A stretch of DNA of 18,679 nucleotides from Ruminococcus sp. CAG:254 (GCA_000433635.1 HF997976.1:125374-144052); one strand, 5' to 3'; counted from the stretch's first letter, positions 7,033-14,782 are shown. Translations and numbers: made by a program. The notes: a model not told the origin generated them from the sequence alone.

Positions 7033-8140
7033 AAGAGTTAGCTTCTAATATTTGTTTCCCATTTTCTTTGGCAAGTAAAATGAGTTCCTGATTTTTTTGA
7101 TTCATTGTTCCAAATTGCTTGCAGCATAAAATTACTCGCTCACAATGCTGTAATAACGAACTTGCTTTTTGAAAAGTAGGCTCTCCAATAGGTTCAAAGG
7201 CTTTTTCTGTAATAACTTCTGTGGCGAGTGCTTTTGCAACCGGATAATCCAAATCATTTTCTTGTAAAATGCCGGCATAAAACGGAATGTTTTCTCGCTG
7301 CAACTGCCGATAAACCGCATTTCCCGTTCCGCCACCACCAATGACAAACGTCTGTGGTGTTCCAGTCGGAGCAGGAAGTTCCATTGTTCCATAAAGACTT
7401 TCATAGCTGCCACAAGTAATCCCATAGAGATTGGTGATGTAAGCATCTGTAAAAATCTCATCTGGTGTTCCGATTCGGTCTACTGTATGATTGCGAATGC
7501 AGAGCACCACATCTGAAATTCGCTGTGCCAAGTCTAATTCATGCAGGGAGAGAATCACAGCAATTTGCTTTTCTCGAACCAAGTCTTTTAAAATTGTTAA
7601 AAATTTCAGCTTGTAACGAACATCCAAAAAAGAAGTTGGTTCATCTAAAATCAAAATCTCCGCCTCTTGACAAATTGCTTTCGCCAAAAGAATGCGTTGC
7701 CGTTGTCCATCGCTGATTTTTCGGAAGTCTTTTTGTGCAAGTTCTTCTCCATGCACCAAACGCAACGCTTCCGCTACTTTCTCATGGTCTTGTTCGGAGA
7801 GAATGCCCAGTTGTCCCGTATAGGGGTATCTTCCTGCCTCTACAACATCGATACAGCGTAAAAATTCTGTCTGAAAAGAATGTGTCATTAGAATGGACAT
7901 GGATTTTGCAAGATTGCGATGGGAGATTGCAGAAAGTTCCTGCTCTCCAACAAAAATCGTTCCAGCAATCGGTTCTAATTGTCGAGCAATGCTTTTTAAG
8001 ATGGTCGATTTTCCAACGCCATTTGCTCCAATGAGCGTGAGAATTTGCCCAGCTTGAACGGAAAATGTAATGTCCGGAATCAATGCTTTTTTTCGGTATC
8101 CGACTGTTAGTTGTTCTGTATGCAGAAGAATTGGTTTCAT
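7031..8140 (-). CDS. ABC transporter ATP-binding protein (FecE/BtuD type) with C-terminal extension
   Basis: The cytoplasmic ATPase that powers uptake by the adjoining FecCD-type permease. Walker A GANGVGKST is at 38-46, the signature appears as ISDGQ (142-146) instead of LSGGQ, Walker B ILILDE is at 162-167, and the switch His is H200. The standard ATPase ends near residue 255. About 110 extra residues follow (263-369), starting TFVIGGGGTGNAVYRQL. This glycine-rich beta-alpha start resembles a nucleotide-binding fold, then comes ENDLDYPVAKALATEVITEKAFEP. Family members usually have 250-270 residues, so 369 is long. AGGAGG lies 9 nt before the ATG. It is the last gene of the operon, starting 13 nt after the permease. 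The substrate is inferred from the riboswitch and neighbours as a corrinoid or other metal tetrapyrrole. Confidence 0.92.
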   Translation of the reverse strand: MKPILLHTEQLTVGYRKKALIPDITFSVQAGQILTLIGANGVGKSTILKSIARQLEPIAGTIFVGEQELSAISHRNLAKSMSILMTHSFQTEFLRCIDVVEAGRYPYTGQLGILSEQDHEKVAEALRLVHGEELAQKDFRKISDGQRQRILLAKAICQEAEILILDEPTSFLDVRYKLKFLTILKDLVREKQIAVILSLHELDLAQRISDVVLCIRNHTVDRIGTPDEIFTDAYITNLYGITCGSYESLYGTMELPAPTGTPQTFVIGGGGTGNAVYRQLQRENIPFYAGILQENDLDYPVAKALATEVITEKAFEPIGEPTFQKASSLLQHCERVILCCKQFGTMNQKNQELILLAKENGKQILEANS

Positions 8141-8153
8141 GGCAGTGTTCCTC

Positions 8154-9167
8154 CTATCGCTTCTCTCGATGCAGCATCATCCAAATGACAATGGGTGCAC
8201 CAAATACAGCCGTTACCGTGCTGATACTCAATTCTGTCGGAGAAAAAACCGTTCTTGCAATCCAGTCGCAGAGCAGGCAAAATGCTCCGCCGCCAAAAAA
8301 ACAAGCTGGAATCAACCAGAGTGGTTTTGCAGTTTGAAGCAGGTTCTTCATCAGATGTGGAACAGCAATTCCAACAAAAGAAATTGGTCCAGCGAATGCC
8401 GTGACACACGCAGAAAGCAGACTGGATAATAAAATCAATGTGACCCGAAACAAACGAATCGGAACGCCTAGGTTTTGTGCGTAAGCTTCTCCCAACTGAT
8501 ATGCTCCCATTGGCTTTGACAGAAAAAATGTCCCAATCAATACCGGAAATACGACCATGCTCATGGCACGAAGGTCTTGCCAGCTGGAGCTTGCAAAGCT
8601 GCCCATAGACCAGTTGTGCAGGTTGACAATGTTAGAATCATCTGCAAAGGTAACAACAAAATCAGTGATTGCAGAACAAATATAGCCAATCATAACCCCA
8701 CAAATAATCAGAATGGACATTCGATGAACTTTCCCAGAAATCAACAGGATAAACCCCATAGAGAGCATAGACCCAAAAAAGGCAACGCCAATCAATGCCA
8801 TTGCAGAAAGCAATCTCCCCTGTCCCAAGAAAAAAATCATTGCCAAGGCAACGGTCAGCTTTGCACCGGAGGAAATCCCCAAGATATACGGCCCTGCAAT
8901 CGGATTCGAAAAGAATGTTTGCAGCAAAAAGCCAGAAACAGAAAGTGCTCCGCCTAAAATAATCGCCGTTAAACTACGGGGCATGCGGATTTCCCATAGG
9001 ATTTTCCAAGCAGTTGTATTTTGTTCCGGATGCATCAACACTGAACCAATTTCAGAGAGAGAAAACGGAACACTCCCTGTGCAAAGTGTTCCAACAAATA
9101 AAGCGAGCAACACAACAAACAAGAGCAGATAACAAATCCAATATCGAATGGTGGAATGCGATTTCAT
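8154..9167 (-). CDS. FecCD/BtuC-family ABC transporter permease
   Basis: The membrane subunit of a type II importer for iron-siderophore, heme or cobalamin. At 337 residues, with many hydrophobic helices beginning at YLLLFVVLLALFVGTL, it matches the 10-helix BtuC fold. Family landmarks: IRMPRSLTAIILGGALSVSGFLLQ, NPIAGPYILGISSGA, GEAYAQNLGV and FAGPISFVGIAVPHL. The last two correspond to the region that contacts the ATPase. It starts 18 nt after the binding-protein gene, with a weak AAGGG RBS. The family alone does not distinguish iron-chelate, heme and corrinoid substrates. Confidence 0.95.
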   Translation of the reverse strand: MKSHSTIRYWICYLLLFVVLLALFVGTLCTGSVPFSLSEIGSVLMHPEQNTTAWKILWEIRMPRSLTAIILGGALSVSGFLLQTFFSNPIAGPYILGISSGAKLTVALAMIFFLGQGRLLSAMALIGVAFFGSMLSMGFILLISGKVHRMSILIICGVMIGYICSAITDFVVTFADDSNIVNLHNWSMGSFASSSWQDLRAMSMVVFPVLIGTFFLSKPMGAYQLGEAYAQNLGVPIRLFRVTLILLSSLLSACVTAFAGPISFVGIAVPHLMKNLLQTAKPLWLIPACFFGGGAFCLLCDWIARTVFSPTELSISTVTAVFGAPIVIWMMLHREKR

Positions 9168-9185
9168 GATTTTTCACCCTTTCCA

Positions 9186-10325
9186 TTAAGAAATGCGATG
9201 TAAGTAGGTCAGCTGGTCTTTTCCATCTGCTGCACCCGTTACAATCTCATGAAAATCTGCAATCATATCTGCTGCACCGGTTGTTTGCTGAAACAAGTTT
9301 TGTTTGGTACACCAAACGTGCTGTTCTTTGACTGCTTTCAGGTCTGCCAAAAGCGGACTTTTTTGCAAGAACTGTTCCATGTTCGGAATATCCCCATCAA
9401 TGGTACTATTATAAATGAGATAATCTGCATCCTTTGCCGCTGCATAAAAAGTTTCCATCTGAATATTCATGGTAGACAGGGCGTTTTCTTCTACATTTAA
9501 ATCCTCTGCGGAAAACAAATAATTCCCGCCTGCCAATTCAATCATCTTAGAAGTATAATCACCGGGTTTGCGAATATTGACAGAACCATTTGTCGTGATA
9601 TAGAAAAACGCAACTGTTTTTCCTGTATTTTTTTCTGTCAAAATGGAATCCAGTTTTTCGGACTGTGCTGTAAAATACGCATCTGCTTCTGTTTCTCGAT
9701 TCAGCAGCAATCCATATAATTTCATCCATTCCATTCTTCCGAGCGGATGGGATTCATAGCTAGAACGCTCTACCAAAACAGGAATTCCAAGCGTTTCCAG
9801 CTTTTCTTGAATCTCCGGACTGTGATAAATCATGGTTGACTCAATCGCAAGGTTACACCCCTGAGATAAAATCGTTTCATAATCAGGAGCACTATATTTT
9901 CCAACATACAACATTGTTCCCTGTTCAAGTGCCGCTTGAATATGCGGAAGACTCCAGCTTTTTTCTGTTGTGCTGGTCATTCGCACCTGCTCCAAAGCAC
10001 CGATTCCATCAAATAAATCCATTGCAGAACTGGCTGCAACATAGAGATTTTGAAATGGTTGCTGTAACACTGTAATGTTCGTGTCCAGTCCCACTGGAAC
10101 AGTTTCTCCCTCCGGAACGAGCAGATACTGCTGATTGTCTGCAATGGTAATCAATGCATAGGGGTCGTAGTAGTCCACGGAAAACTCTGTTGCATATTGT
10201 AACGTCATATGTCCGGTGCAGGATTGTTCCGACCATAGTTCTGTTTGTTCGGAAGATGTTGAACCGCATGCAGTGAGCAGTCCAATGCAGAGCAGGCTGC
10301 TTACACCAAGAGAATACCACTTCAT
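9186..10325 (-). CDS. Substrate-binding lipoprotein (FecB/BtuF family, Peripla_BP_2)
   Basis: An extracellular, membrane-anchored receptor of the ABC importer. Signal peptide with lipobox LTAC and lipidated C20, then a Ser/Thr linker. The Peripla_BP_2 body has a first lobe beginning NITVLQQPFQNLYVAASSAM, a middle helix, and a second lobe with GKTVAFFYITTNGSVNIRKPGD, MIELAGGNYLF and DADYLIYNSTIDGD. 379 residues is slightly longer than usual. Its ATG overlaps the stop of the upstream gene (ATGA), implying translational coupling, and GGAG lies 8 nt before it. The ligand is not readable from sequence. The cobalamin riboswitch upstream makes a corrinoid or cobalt tetrapyrrole most likely, with heme the main alternative. 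Confidence 0.9.
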   Translation of the reverse strand: MKWYSLGVSSLLCIGLLTACGSTSSEQTELWSEQSCTGHMTLQYATEFSVDYYDPYALITIADNQQYLLVPEGETVPVGLDTNITVLQQPFQNLYVAASSAMDLFDGIGALEQVRMTSTTEKSWSLPHIQAALEQGTMLYVGKYSAPDYETILSQGCNLAIESTMIYHSPEIQEKLETLGIPVLVERSSYESHPLGRMEWMKLYGLLLNRETEADAYFTAQSEKLDSILTEKNTGKTVAFFYITTNGSVNIRKPGDYTSKMIELAGGNYLFSAEDLNVEENALSTMNIQMETFYAAAKDADYLIYNSTIDGDIPNMEQFLQKSPLLADLKAVKEQHVWCTKQNLFQQTTGAADMIADFHEIVTGAADGKDQLTYLHRIS

Positions 10326-11209
10326 TCTTGTTTCTCCAAAGTGGTAGAATCAAAGAATAATGTGTAATCAATTTCATGCGGTGTGCTCATTGCAGTGGTA
10401 TCCGCAGATACCGGCATTGCATAGTCAAACCCCAAGACCGGAATTTCAAATGTAGAATTCCCTTCTGTATTTGTCGGATTATATTGCGTATCATCCACTT
10501 TCATATAGTCATAGTTGGAGCTGCTCCAAACGATTTCTGCTGTGGCAGTGCCGTCTTTTACTGTAATTGTGGCTGGAGATGTGACACTGGCTCTTCCAGA
10601 ACCACCCTCTAACTGTACAGAACAAGTGTATGTGCCATCTTCCAGCTGCAAGCTTTCTACAGTTGTATAGGCATCATCGGAACGGGCATCCATTGGCAGA
10701 GAGTCTGCCCGAAATACCAGCGTCCGGTCATACCAGATTTCTTTTTTCTTGCTGAATGCTGCACAGGCAATTCCAGAATCCAATGCTTCGACTGGGACGG
10801 TAAAGGTATGTGTTCCATCTGCATTTTCTGTAAATGGGATATAGTCGGATTCGTCTGCCTTTTCTGCATCTTCACTGCTGCCCATATATAAATAGAGGTA
10901 TCCTGTACCGCCCATGGTCATATCCGCAGTCATTGTTCCATCTTTTACAGTCAGCTGACAGGCAGTAATTCGGAACATCGTAGAACTGGAATCCACTGTG
11001 ATTTCATACGTGCCGTCTTTGATGTCGCTGCCAAAAATCGGCTGCATGCCATCTTGTACCACCTGTACGGTTTCTGCTGTTTCAACAGTTTCCGCAGTTG
11101 TAGCTGCTTCTGTGCTGGCGGTACTGGATTCGCTTGTATCTCCGCAGCCAGAGCAGGTAATCAGCAAAAAGCAAGATGCCAACAGCATTGAAAAAATTCG
11201 TTTTTTCAT
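10322..11209 (-). CDS. Surface lipoprotein with two NEAT-like repeats
   Basis: A secreted lipoprotein of 295 residues. I start at ATG 11209 (MKKRIF, RBS AAGGAAC); a longer frame to 11269 would run through a terminator. The signal peptide ends at a lipobox near SGC (C22), followed by a Thr/Ala/Glu-rich linker to about 60. Two similar domains follow, about 64-172 and 190-291. Each has DGTY, VKDG, an aromatic/tyrosine cluster (GTGYLYLYMG; SSNYDYMKV), TF-PV, and a terminal Y-L-F strand, much like NEAT heme-binding domains in layout. NEAT domains bind heme via such tyrosines. Binding heme, corrinoid or precursor here is inference. It is translationally coupled to the binding-protein gene, so it likely feeds ligand to the importer. 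Confidence 0.75.
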   Translation of the reverse strand: MKKRIFSMLLASCFLLITCSGCGDTSESSTASTEAATTAETVETAETVQVVQDGMQPIFGSDIKDGTYEITVDSSSTMFRITACQLTVKDGTMTADMTMGGTGYLYLYMGSSEDAEKADESDYIPFTENADGTHTFTVPVEALDSGIACAAFSKKKEIWYDRTLVFRADSLPMDARSDDAYTTVESLQLEDGTYTCSVQLEGGSGRASVTSPATITVKDGTATAEIVWSSSNYDYMKVDDTQYNPTNTEGNSTFEIPVLGFDYAMPVSADTTAMSTPHEIDYTLFFDSTTLEKQE

Positions 11210-11224
11210 AAAAGTTCCTTTCAC

Positions 11225-11256
11225 AAAAAAGCGGTCGGTAAAATCCGAACCGCTTT
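11225..11256 (-). terminator. Intra-operon terminator between cbiK-like gene and importer genes
   Basis: The minus-strand stem AAAAGCGGT(T)CGG pairs with CCGACCGCTTTT, with one bulged T and a loop ATTTTA, followed by TTTTTT (11230-11225). It lies 42 nt after the cbiK-like stop and only 15 nt before the next start codon. With no room for a promoter after it, the importer genes must be expressed by read-through, at a lower level than the chelatase-like protein. Confidence 0.85.
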
Positions 11257-11298
11257 TTATTATTTTCATCCGATGAACAAAATCAACAAGAGGGGGAA

Positions 11299-12348
11299 TT
11301 AGTTCTTTGCTATAGAGTCAATGGCTGCCTGTGCGTGTTCTACATAAATCTGACGAATGGCTTCGTTTTCGCCCAGACCACGAACCAGACATTCTACCTG
11401 ATAACCAGCATCTTCAAAGGTCTTCTTCCAAGAACCATCTTCATCGCCAGCCATGTCATTATTTGCATGGTCACCAGCAACAACCATCAACGGTTCGAGT
11501 ACAACCCGTTCATAATCGCCAGCCTGTACCTTTGCCAGAACATCTTCCAAAGACGGCGTTGCTTCTACTGTTCCAACAAAATAGTTTGTATAACCATCCT
11601 TGGTCAGCAAATCCTGCATCTTCTGATAAACTTCATTGGAATCTGCTTCTGTACCGTGACCCATAAAGCAAATGGCAGTCTTTCCATCATCATAATCGGC
11701 TGTCCATTCGGTAATTGCCTTTTCTACCTTTGCAAAGTCGTCATCACTGCTCAGCAGCGGTTCGCCAAATACAACCTGATCGAATGCATCCGCATAGTTA
11801 CCAACTTCTTTTACCAATTCATCATATTCCAAACCATGCATCAGGTGTGTCGGCTGTACAACCAGTGTCTTTACACCATTATCTACAGCACGATTCATTG
11901 CAGCATCTACGTCATCAATCAGAACATTGTCCCGCTTGTTGACATGGTCAATAATAATGTTGGAAGTAAACCCACGGCGAACAGAAAAGTCTGGGAATGC
12001 ACTTTCCAAATCATTTTCAATTGCACCAACAGTCAGACGGCGGCTGTCATTGTAGCTTGTACCAAAGCTCAGTACCAACAGTTCCTGTTCTCCGATTTCA
12101 TCCTGATTGCGGATATTATCCAAGGATGCATCACCGGTATCATAATTTTCTTCTTCGTCCACAGTTTCCTCCTGAGAAGTTTCTTCAGCAGCTTCTGTTT
12201 CTGTTGTTTCATCTGCAACAGTTGTTTCAGCAGCAGTTGTTGTTTCTGCTGTAGAACTGCTGGAACTGTCATTGCTGCTGGAGCATCCAGACAACATTGC
12301 AGCGGTCATTGCCAAAGAAAGCATAAAAATAGTTACTTTTTTCATCAT
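11299..12348 (-). CDS. cbiK: CbiK-family sirohydrochlorin cobaltochelatase-like lipoprotein
   Basis: CbiK inserts cobalt into sirohydrochlorin in the anaerobic B12 pathway and is normally cytoplasmic. This 349-residue protein has a lipoprotein signal peptide (LSGC, C22) and a long Ser/Thr/Glu-rich linker (about 23-85), so it should sit outside the membrane. The chelatase fold begins at LLVLSFGTSYNDSRR. The three metal ligands of CbiK are conserved with matching spacing: H231 (MGHG), E262 (VEATP) and H294 (VAGDHANND). AAGGAG lies 5 nt before ATG 12348 and 8 nt before ATG 12345, so either start is possible. It is the first gene after the cobalamin riboswitch. An extracytoplasmic CbiK relative is known in Desulfovibrio. 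Metal handling, tetrapyrrole binding or cobalt chelation at the surface are all possible; cytoplasmic B12 synthesis is unlikely. Confidence 0.9.
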   Translation of the reverse strand: MMKKVTIFMLSLAMTAAMLSGCSSSNDSSSSSTAETTTAAETTVADETTETEAAEETSQEETVDEEENYDTGDASLDNIRNQDEIGEQELLVLSFGTSYNDSRRLTVGAIENDLESAFPDFSVRRGFTSNIIIDHVNKRDNVLIDDVDAAMNRAVDNGVKTLVVQPTHLMHGLEYDELVKEVGNYADAFDQVVFGEPLLSSDDDFAKVEKAITEWTADYDDGKTAICFMGHGTEADSNEVYQKMQDLLTKDGYTNYFVGTVEATPSLEDVLAKVQAGDYERVVLEPLMVVAGDHANNDMAGDEDGSWKKTFEDAGYQVECLVRGLGENEAIRQIYVEHAQAAIDSIAKN

Positions 12349-12401
12349 ATATTCTCCTTCTAAACAATCAAGGAAAATCAGGAAAACAAAACAGAGGAAA
12401 T

Positions 12402-12435
12402 AAAAAAGCTTTCTGCCCAAAAATGAGCCGAAAGC
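12402..12435 (-). terminator. Riboswitch-associated terminator upstream of cbiK-like gene
   Basis: The minus-strand stem GCTTTC (12435-12430) pairs with GAAAGC (12413-12408), with an imperfect inner extension, and is followed by TTTTTT (12407-12402). It lies between the riboswitch and the RBS, so it is the probable expression platform: cobalamin binding would favour termination. A further hairpin, AAACAC/GTGTTT (12446-12466), lies just before it and may take part in the alternative folding. Confidence 0.8.
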
Positions 12436-12514
12436 ATACCGAAACAAACACCATTTAAAAGTGTTTCTGTACGATCAATGCCTCGTGATCTGGAATCTTG
12501 ATTCCTGTACAAAA

Positions 12515-12686
12515 AACGGCAGGTTTCCTGACTCAAGGCTCAACATGATTCCGTCGTCTTCCCATCGTTCGACAGTGACATCTATTACGGAACACTCCCC
12601 TATTACAGTGACGAGATCGTACCAGAATTGCACTGGTTTCCCTTTTACCTTTTGTATTTTGCAAACGCAAAACCAAAAGCACCGTT
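12515..12686 (-). ncRNA. Cobalamin riboswitch
   Basis: Read on the minus strand, the leader has the hallmarks of the B12 riboswitch. They are CGGTGC at the 5' side (12684-12679), AAAGGGAAACCAGTGCAATT with the following CTGGTACG, then GTCACTGTAATAGGGGAG, and the 3' B12 box GAGTCAGGAAACCTGCCG (ending near 12517). All core segments are in the right order and spacing. It controls the cbiK-like lipoprotein and the downstream importer, probably by termination at 12402-12435. Cobalamin would be expected to turn the operon off. Confidence 0.95.
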
Positions 12687-12727
12687 TTTTTAGCGTTATT
12701 CTTTTTATTCATGCATGAACTGTTTTC

Positions 12728-12756
12728 ATTATAGCATACCAGATTTGAAATTGCAA
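12728..12756 (-). promoter_or_regulatory. SigA-type promoter of the riboswitch operon
   Basis: TTGCAA (12756-12751), a 17-nt spacer ending TATGC, and TATAAT (12733-12728) on the minus strand. The transcript would begin about 12720, at a 12-bp palindrome TTCATGCATGAA (12719-12708), and enter the riboswitch about 35 nt later. Confidence 0.85.
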
Positions 12757-12839
12757 CTATTTTTCGGAAAACATAAGGATTTTGTACGATTTATCTTCCT
12801 TTTTGGAAAAAGCAATTCGTTTTTTGGCATTTGTGTATA

Positions 12840-13040
12840 TTAAAATTCATCGTCAACAGGCGGATAAATATCAGTCAGTTTTACACGCATTTTCAAAGCT
12901 TTTTTGATGTCTTTCATAAACTCTTTGTATGCATTTTCCCCATATTCTAATTCTTCATAACAGTCTGGGTCGCATCCCCAAATTTTATTGTATTCTGCAT
13001 ACAGTTGTTCCAATTTCTTTGTCGTTTTACCATAATATAT
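12840..13040 (-). CDS. Small 66-codon ORF with apparent AUA start (or start-lost/frameshifted gene)
   Basis: An unrecognised small protein frame, charged and Tyr-rich, ending DIYPPVDDEF. A perfect Shine-Dalgarno AAGGAGGT (13054-13047) is placed 6 nt before ATA at 13040-13038, and the frame from there stays open for 66 codons (YYGKTTKKLEQLYAEYNKIW...). No ATG, GTG or TTG fits this frame near the SD. The nearby ATG at 13033 is in another frame that stops after 28 codons; it would join the long frame only if the run of four A after GGT had one more A. So this is either real AUA initiation, a point-mutated start, a frameshift, or a sequencing error. Amino-acid composition and the SD make chance unlikely. 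It follows the ParB-like gene by about 125 nt. Confidence 0.45.
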   Translation of the reverse strand: MYYGKTTKKLEQLYAEYNKIWGCDPDCYEELEYGENAYKEFMKDIKKALKMRVKLTDIYPPVDDEF

Positions 13041-13065
13041 GAAAAGACCTCCTTAATTGGAAATG

Positions 13066-13090
13066 ATGCTATATTCATTTCATATAGCAT
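13066..13090. repeat. 9-bp inverted repeat upstream of the small ORF
   Basis: ATGCTATAT (13066-13074) and ATATAGCAT (13082-13090) are exact inverted copies with a 7-nt spacer, 12 bp upstream of the SD of the small ORF. The minus-strand word AATATGCTAT within it (13093-13084) recurs at 13155-13146. It may be an operator or a leader hairpin; function is inference. Confidence 0.55.
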
Positions 13091-13118
13091 ATTACTTGGA
13101 ATTCTTAATCATAAACAC

Positions 13119-13141
13119 AAAAAGCAAAGAAAATGGCTTTG
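13119..13141 (-). terminator. Weak possible terminator after the ParB-like gene
   Basis: The minus-strand stem CAAAG (13141-13137) pairs with CTTTG (13129-13125) and is followed by CTTTTTG. The stem is short, so termination would be inefficient and the small ORF downstream could still be reached. Confidence 0.25.
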
Positions 13142-13165
13142 AATGATAGCATATTTTGAATAGAA

Positions 13166-14782
13166 TCAGAATAAAATCTGAAATGGAATCTTTTGTTGCA
13201 GGGCATCTTCCGTATCATTCATGGACTGTACTGCTAAAAAACAAATCGTCTCTTTGGCTGTGATGGATAACGAAAATGTAACCATCTGTGTCTGTTCTGC
13301 TTGCAATGTGATTTCTATTTTTTGACTGATCCTTTCGTTTTTTGCATTCAAAAAGAACAATCGATAACTTGCTTCATTCTCTTGAAACGGCAATTTTTCC
13401 GCAAGACGAAAATGCAAACAAACCGTTGGGGTGGTAATAACCTGATTCATATCTGTGCATAAAAGCATCGGTTCTATAATTTTCCGATCAGCGATTTTGA
13501 ATTCCGGAGTGGAAACAGGCAAAGTCGATTCCGTTTGAAGAAATGGCTGTTGTTCAAAAGCAGTTTCTACGGGATTTTTGATTTTCAATTTTCCTTTGAT
13601 AAAGTCTACTTTCTCAGACAGTCTGGTGATATCAGCAGTTAAGCTCTCCAATTCCTTATCGCTCAAGCTGCTGAAAATTCTGGTATCAACGTCTTTCAGA
13701 ATCGTAAAACTTTTTGAAACGCTCTGCGATGGTTTGGATTTAGTTGCTCGCTTTTTTGCTTTTAAAATGAAATCATCCAGTGTGTTTCTCAATTCTTCTG
13801 CAAGTTCTGGATTTTCGTTGATGAAATCATTCAATTCTGCTCTATTTTTCGGTGGATTGGAGGAAAGCTTTTCTTTTATCTTTTCAGTTATCTCCAATTG
13901 TTTTTGAAGATAGGTCTGAAAAATATTAGTTTCCATCATCTGGCTGATGTAGCGAATAAACTTTCGATTATCATCAATCGTTTGCATGAGAATATTATTG
14001 AAAATTGCCTCTTTCAAGGTAACAACATCCGATTCTCTTTTGCATTTTTTGAAAATTGGCAGCATATCAGAAAAAATAGATACGACCTGATATTCTCTGG
14101 CAATATAATATTGTTCCGGCATTCCAATATATTGCAAAAATTCGCTAAACAGCTTCGCATTTTCTACTCGTTTTTTTACTTCTTGAATGGTTTCATTCGT
14201 ACTCTCTGCATATTCTTCTATAGTAAGCAGTCTTGTCTTTACAATATCCTGATAGACACCAACCAAACGATCAATTGGGTTATAGTCAACCTTTTTTTCT
14301 TCTCCATGCTGAATTGCAAGTTCCAGCATTTTTATTTGTTTTTTGCTATCTGTCATGCGGATATTGAGAATGATTGTTTCAAACCAGCAAAAATTAGGAT
14401 CTTCTTCAGCAAGTTTTCGCAGACAAGTAAACCGTCGGTTTCCATCCACGATTCTTCCATCTGACAGAATTACACCCGGTTCTCTTTGGTTGACAGCTTT
14501 AATATTATTCTTTGTTTTCTCAATGGAAGCAGGATTGCTTTTGATGATAAAATCTTCAATCACTGCATTGTACGCTTCCTGTGACAAATCTTGAAATCCA
14601 CCATGTTCGCTTTTATACTGGCTGATCCAAGTTGCAATTCGGTCATTTTGGTCATTATAATATAACAACTCTAACCGAACACGATAGATTGGGTAGGCTT
14701 TTGTTTCTCCATTTAAAGTCAGCTTTTTTGTGAGGGTTGTAGGTTGCACAAACTCACGATACTGTTCATCCAATAAATTCAT
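13166..14782 (-). CDS. ParB/Srx-fold protein with helix-turn-helix and C-terminal beta domain
   Basis: A 538-residue protein of the ParB/sulfiredoxin superfamily. The N-terminal ParB core shows VILSDGRIVDGNRRFTCLRKL (DGNRR 113-117, the nucleotide/phosphate-binding box). Then comes LELAIQHGEEKKVDYNPIDR (153-172), which corresponds to the ParB 'ENLQRxDLNPIE' motif, followed by a KorB-like HTH around 185-215. Residues 300-400 are helical and lysine-rich, possibly coiled. Residues 430-538 look beta-rich. It is much larger than chromosomal ParB (about 280) and has no ParA partner. ATG 14782 is chosen over 14788 because AGGAGG is 6 nt before it. It overlaps the alpha-CTD/sigma4 gene by 17 nt, indicating coupled expression and likely a joint function. 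Whether it clamps, cuts or only binds DNA is unknown. Confidence 0.75.
   Translation of the reverse strand: MNLLDEQYREFVQPTTLTKKLTLNGETKAYPIYRVRLELLYYNDQNDRIATWISQYKSEHGGFQDLSQEAYNAVIEDFIIKSNPASIEKTKNNIKAVNQREPGVILSDGRIVDGNRRFTCLRKLAEEDPNFCWFETIILNIRMTDSKKQIKMLELAIQHGEEKKVDYNPIDRLVGVYQDIVKTRLLTIEEYAESTNETIQEVKKRVENAKLFSEFLQYIGMPEQYYIAREYQVVSIFSDMLPIFKKCKRESDVVTLKEAIFNNILMQTIDDNRKFIRYISQMMETNIFQTYLQKQLEITEKIKEKLSSNPPKNRAELNDFINENPELAEELRNTLDDFILKAKKRATKSKPSQSVSKSFTILKDVDTRIFSSLSDKELESLTADITRLSEKVDFIKGKLKIKNPVETAFEQQPFLQTESTLPVSTPEFKIADRKIIEPMLLCTDMNQVITTPTVCLHFRLAEKLPFQENEASYRLFFLNAKNERISQKIEITLQAEQTQMVTFSLSITAKETICFLAVQSMNDTEDALQQKIPFQILF

Noticed and set aside
11335..12363. 342-codon open frame on the plus strand opposite the cbiK-like gene
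   Set aside because: The product is Cys/Ile/Phe-rich with no domain, has no RBS, and is fully antisense to a well-supported CbiK-family gene whose Ser/Thr/Glu-rich codons create the open frame.
13898..14464. 188-codon plus-strand frame opposite the ParB-like gene
   Set aside because: Antisense to a ParB-superfamily gene with clear motifs; Phe/Ile/Asn-rich composition typical of an AT-rich shadow.
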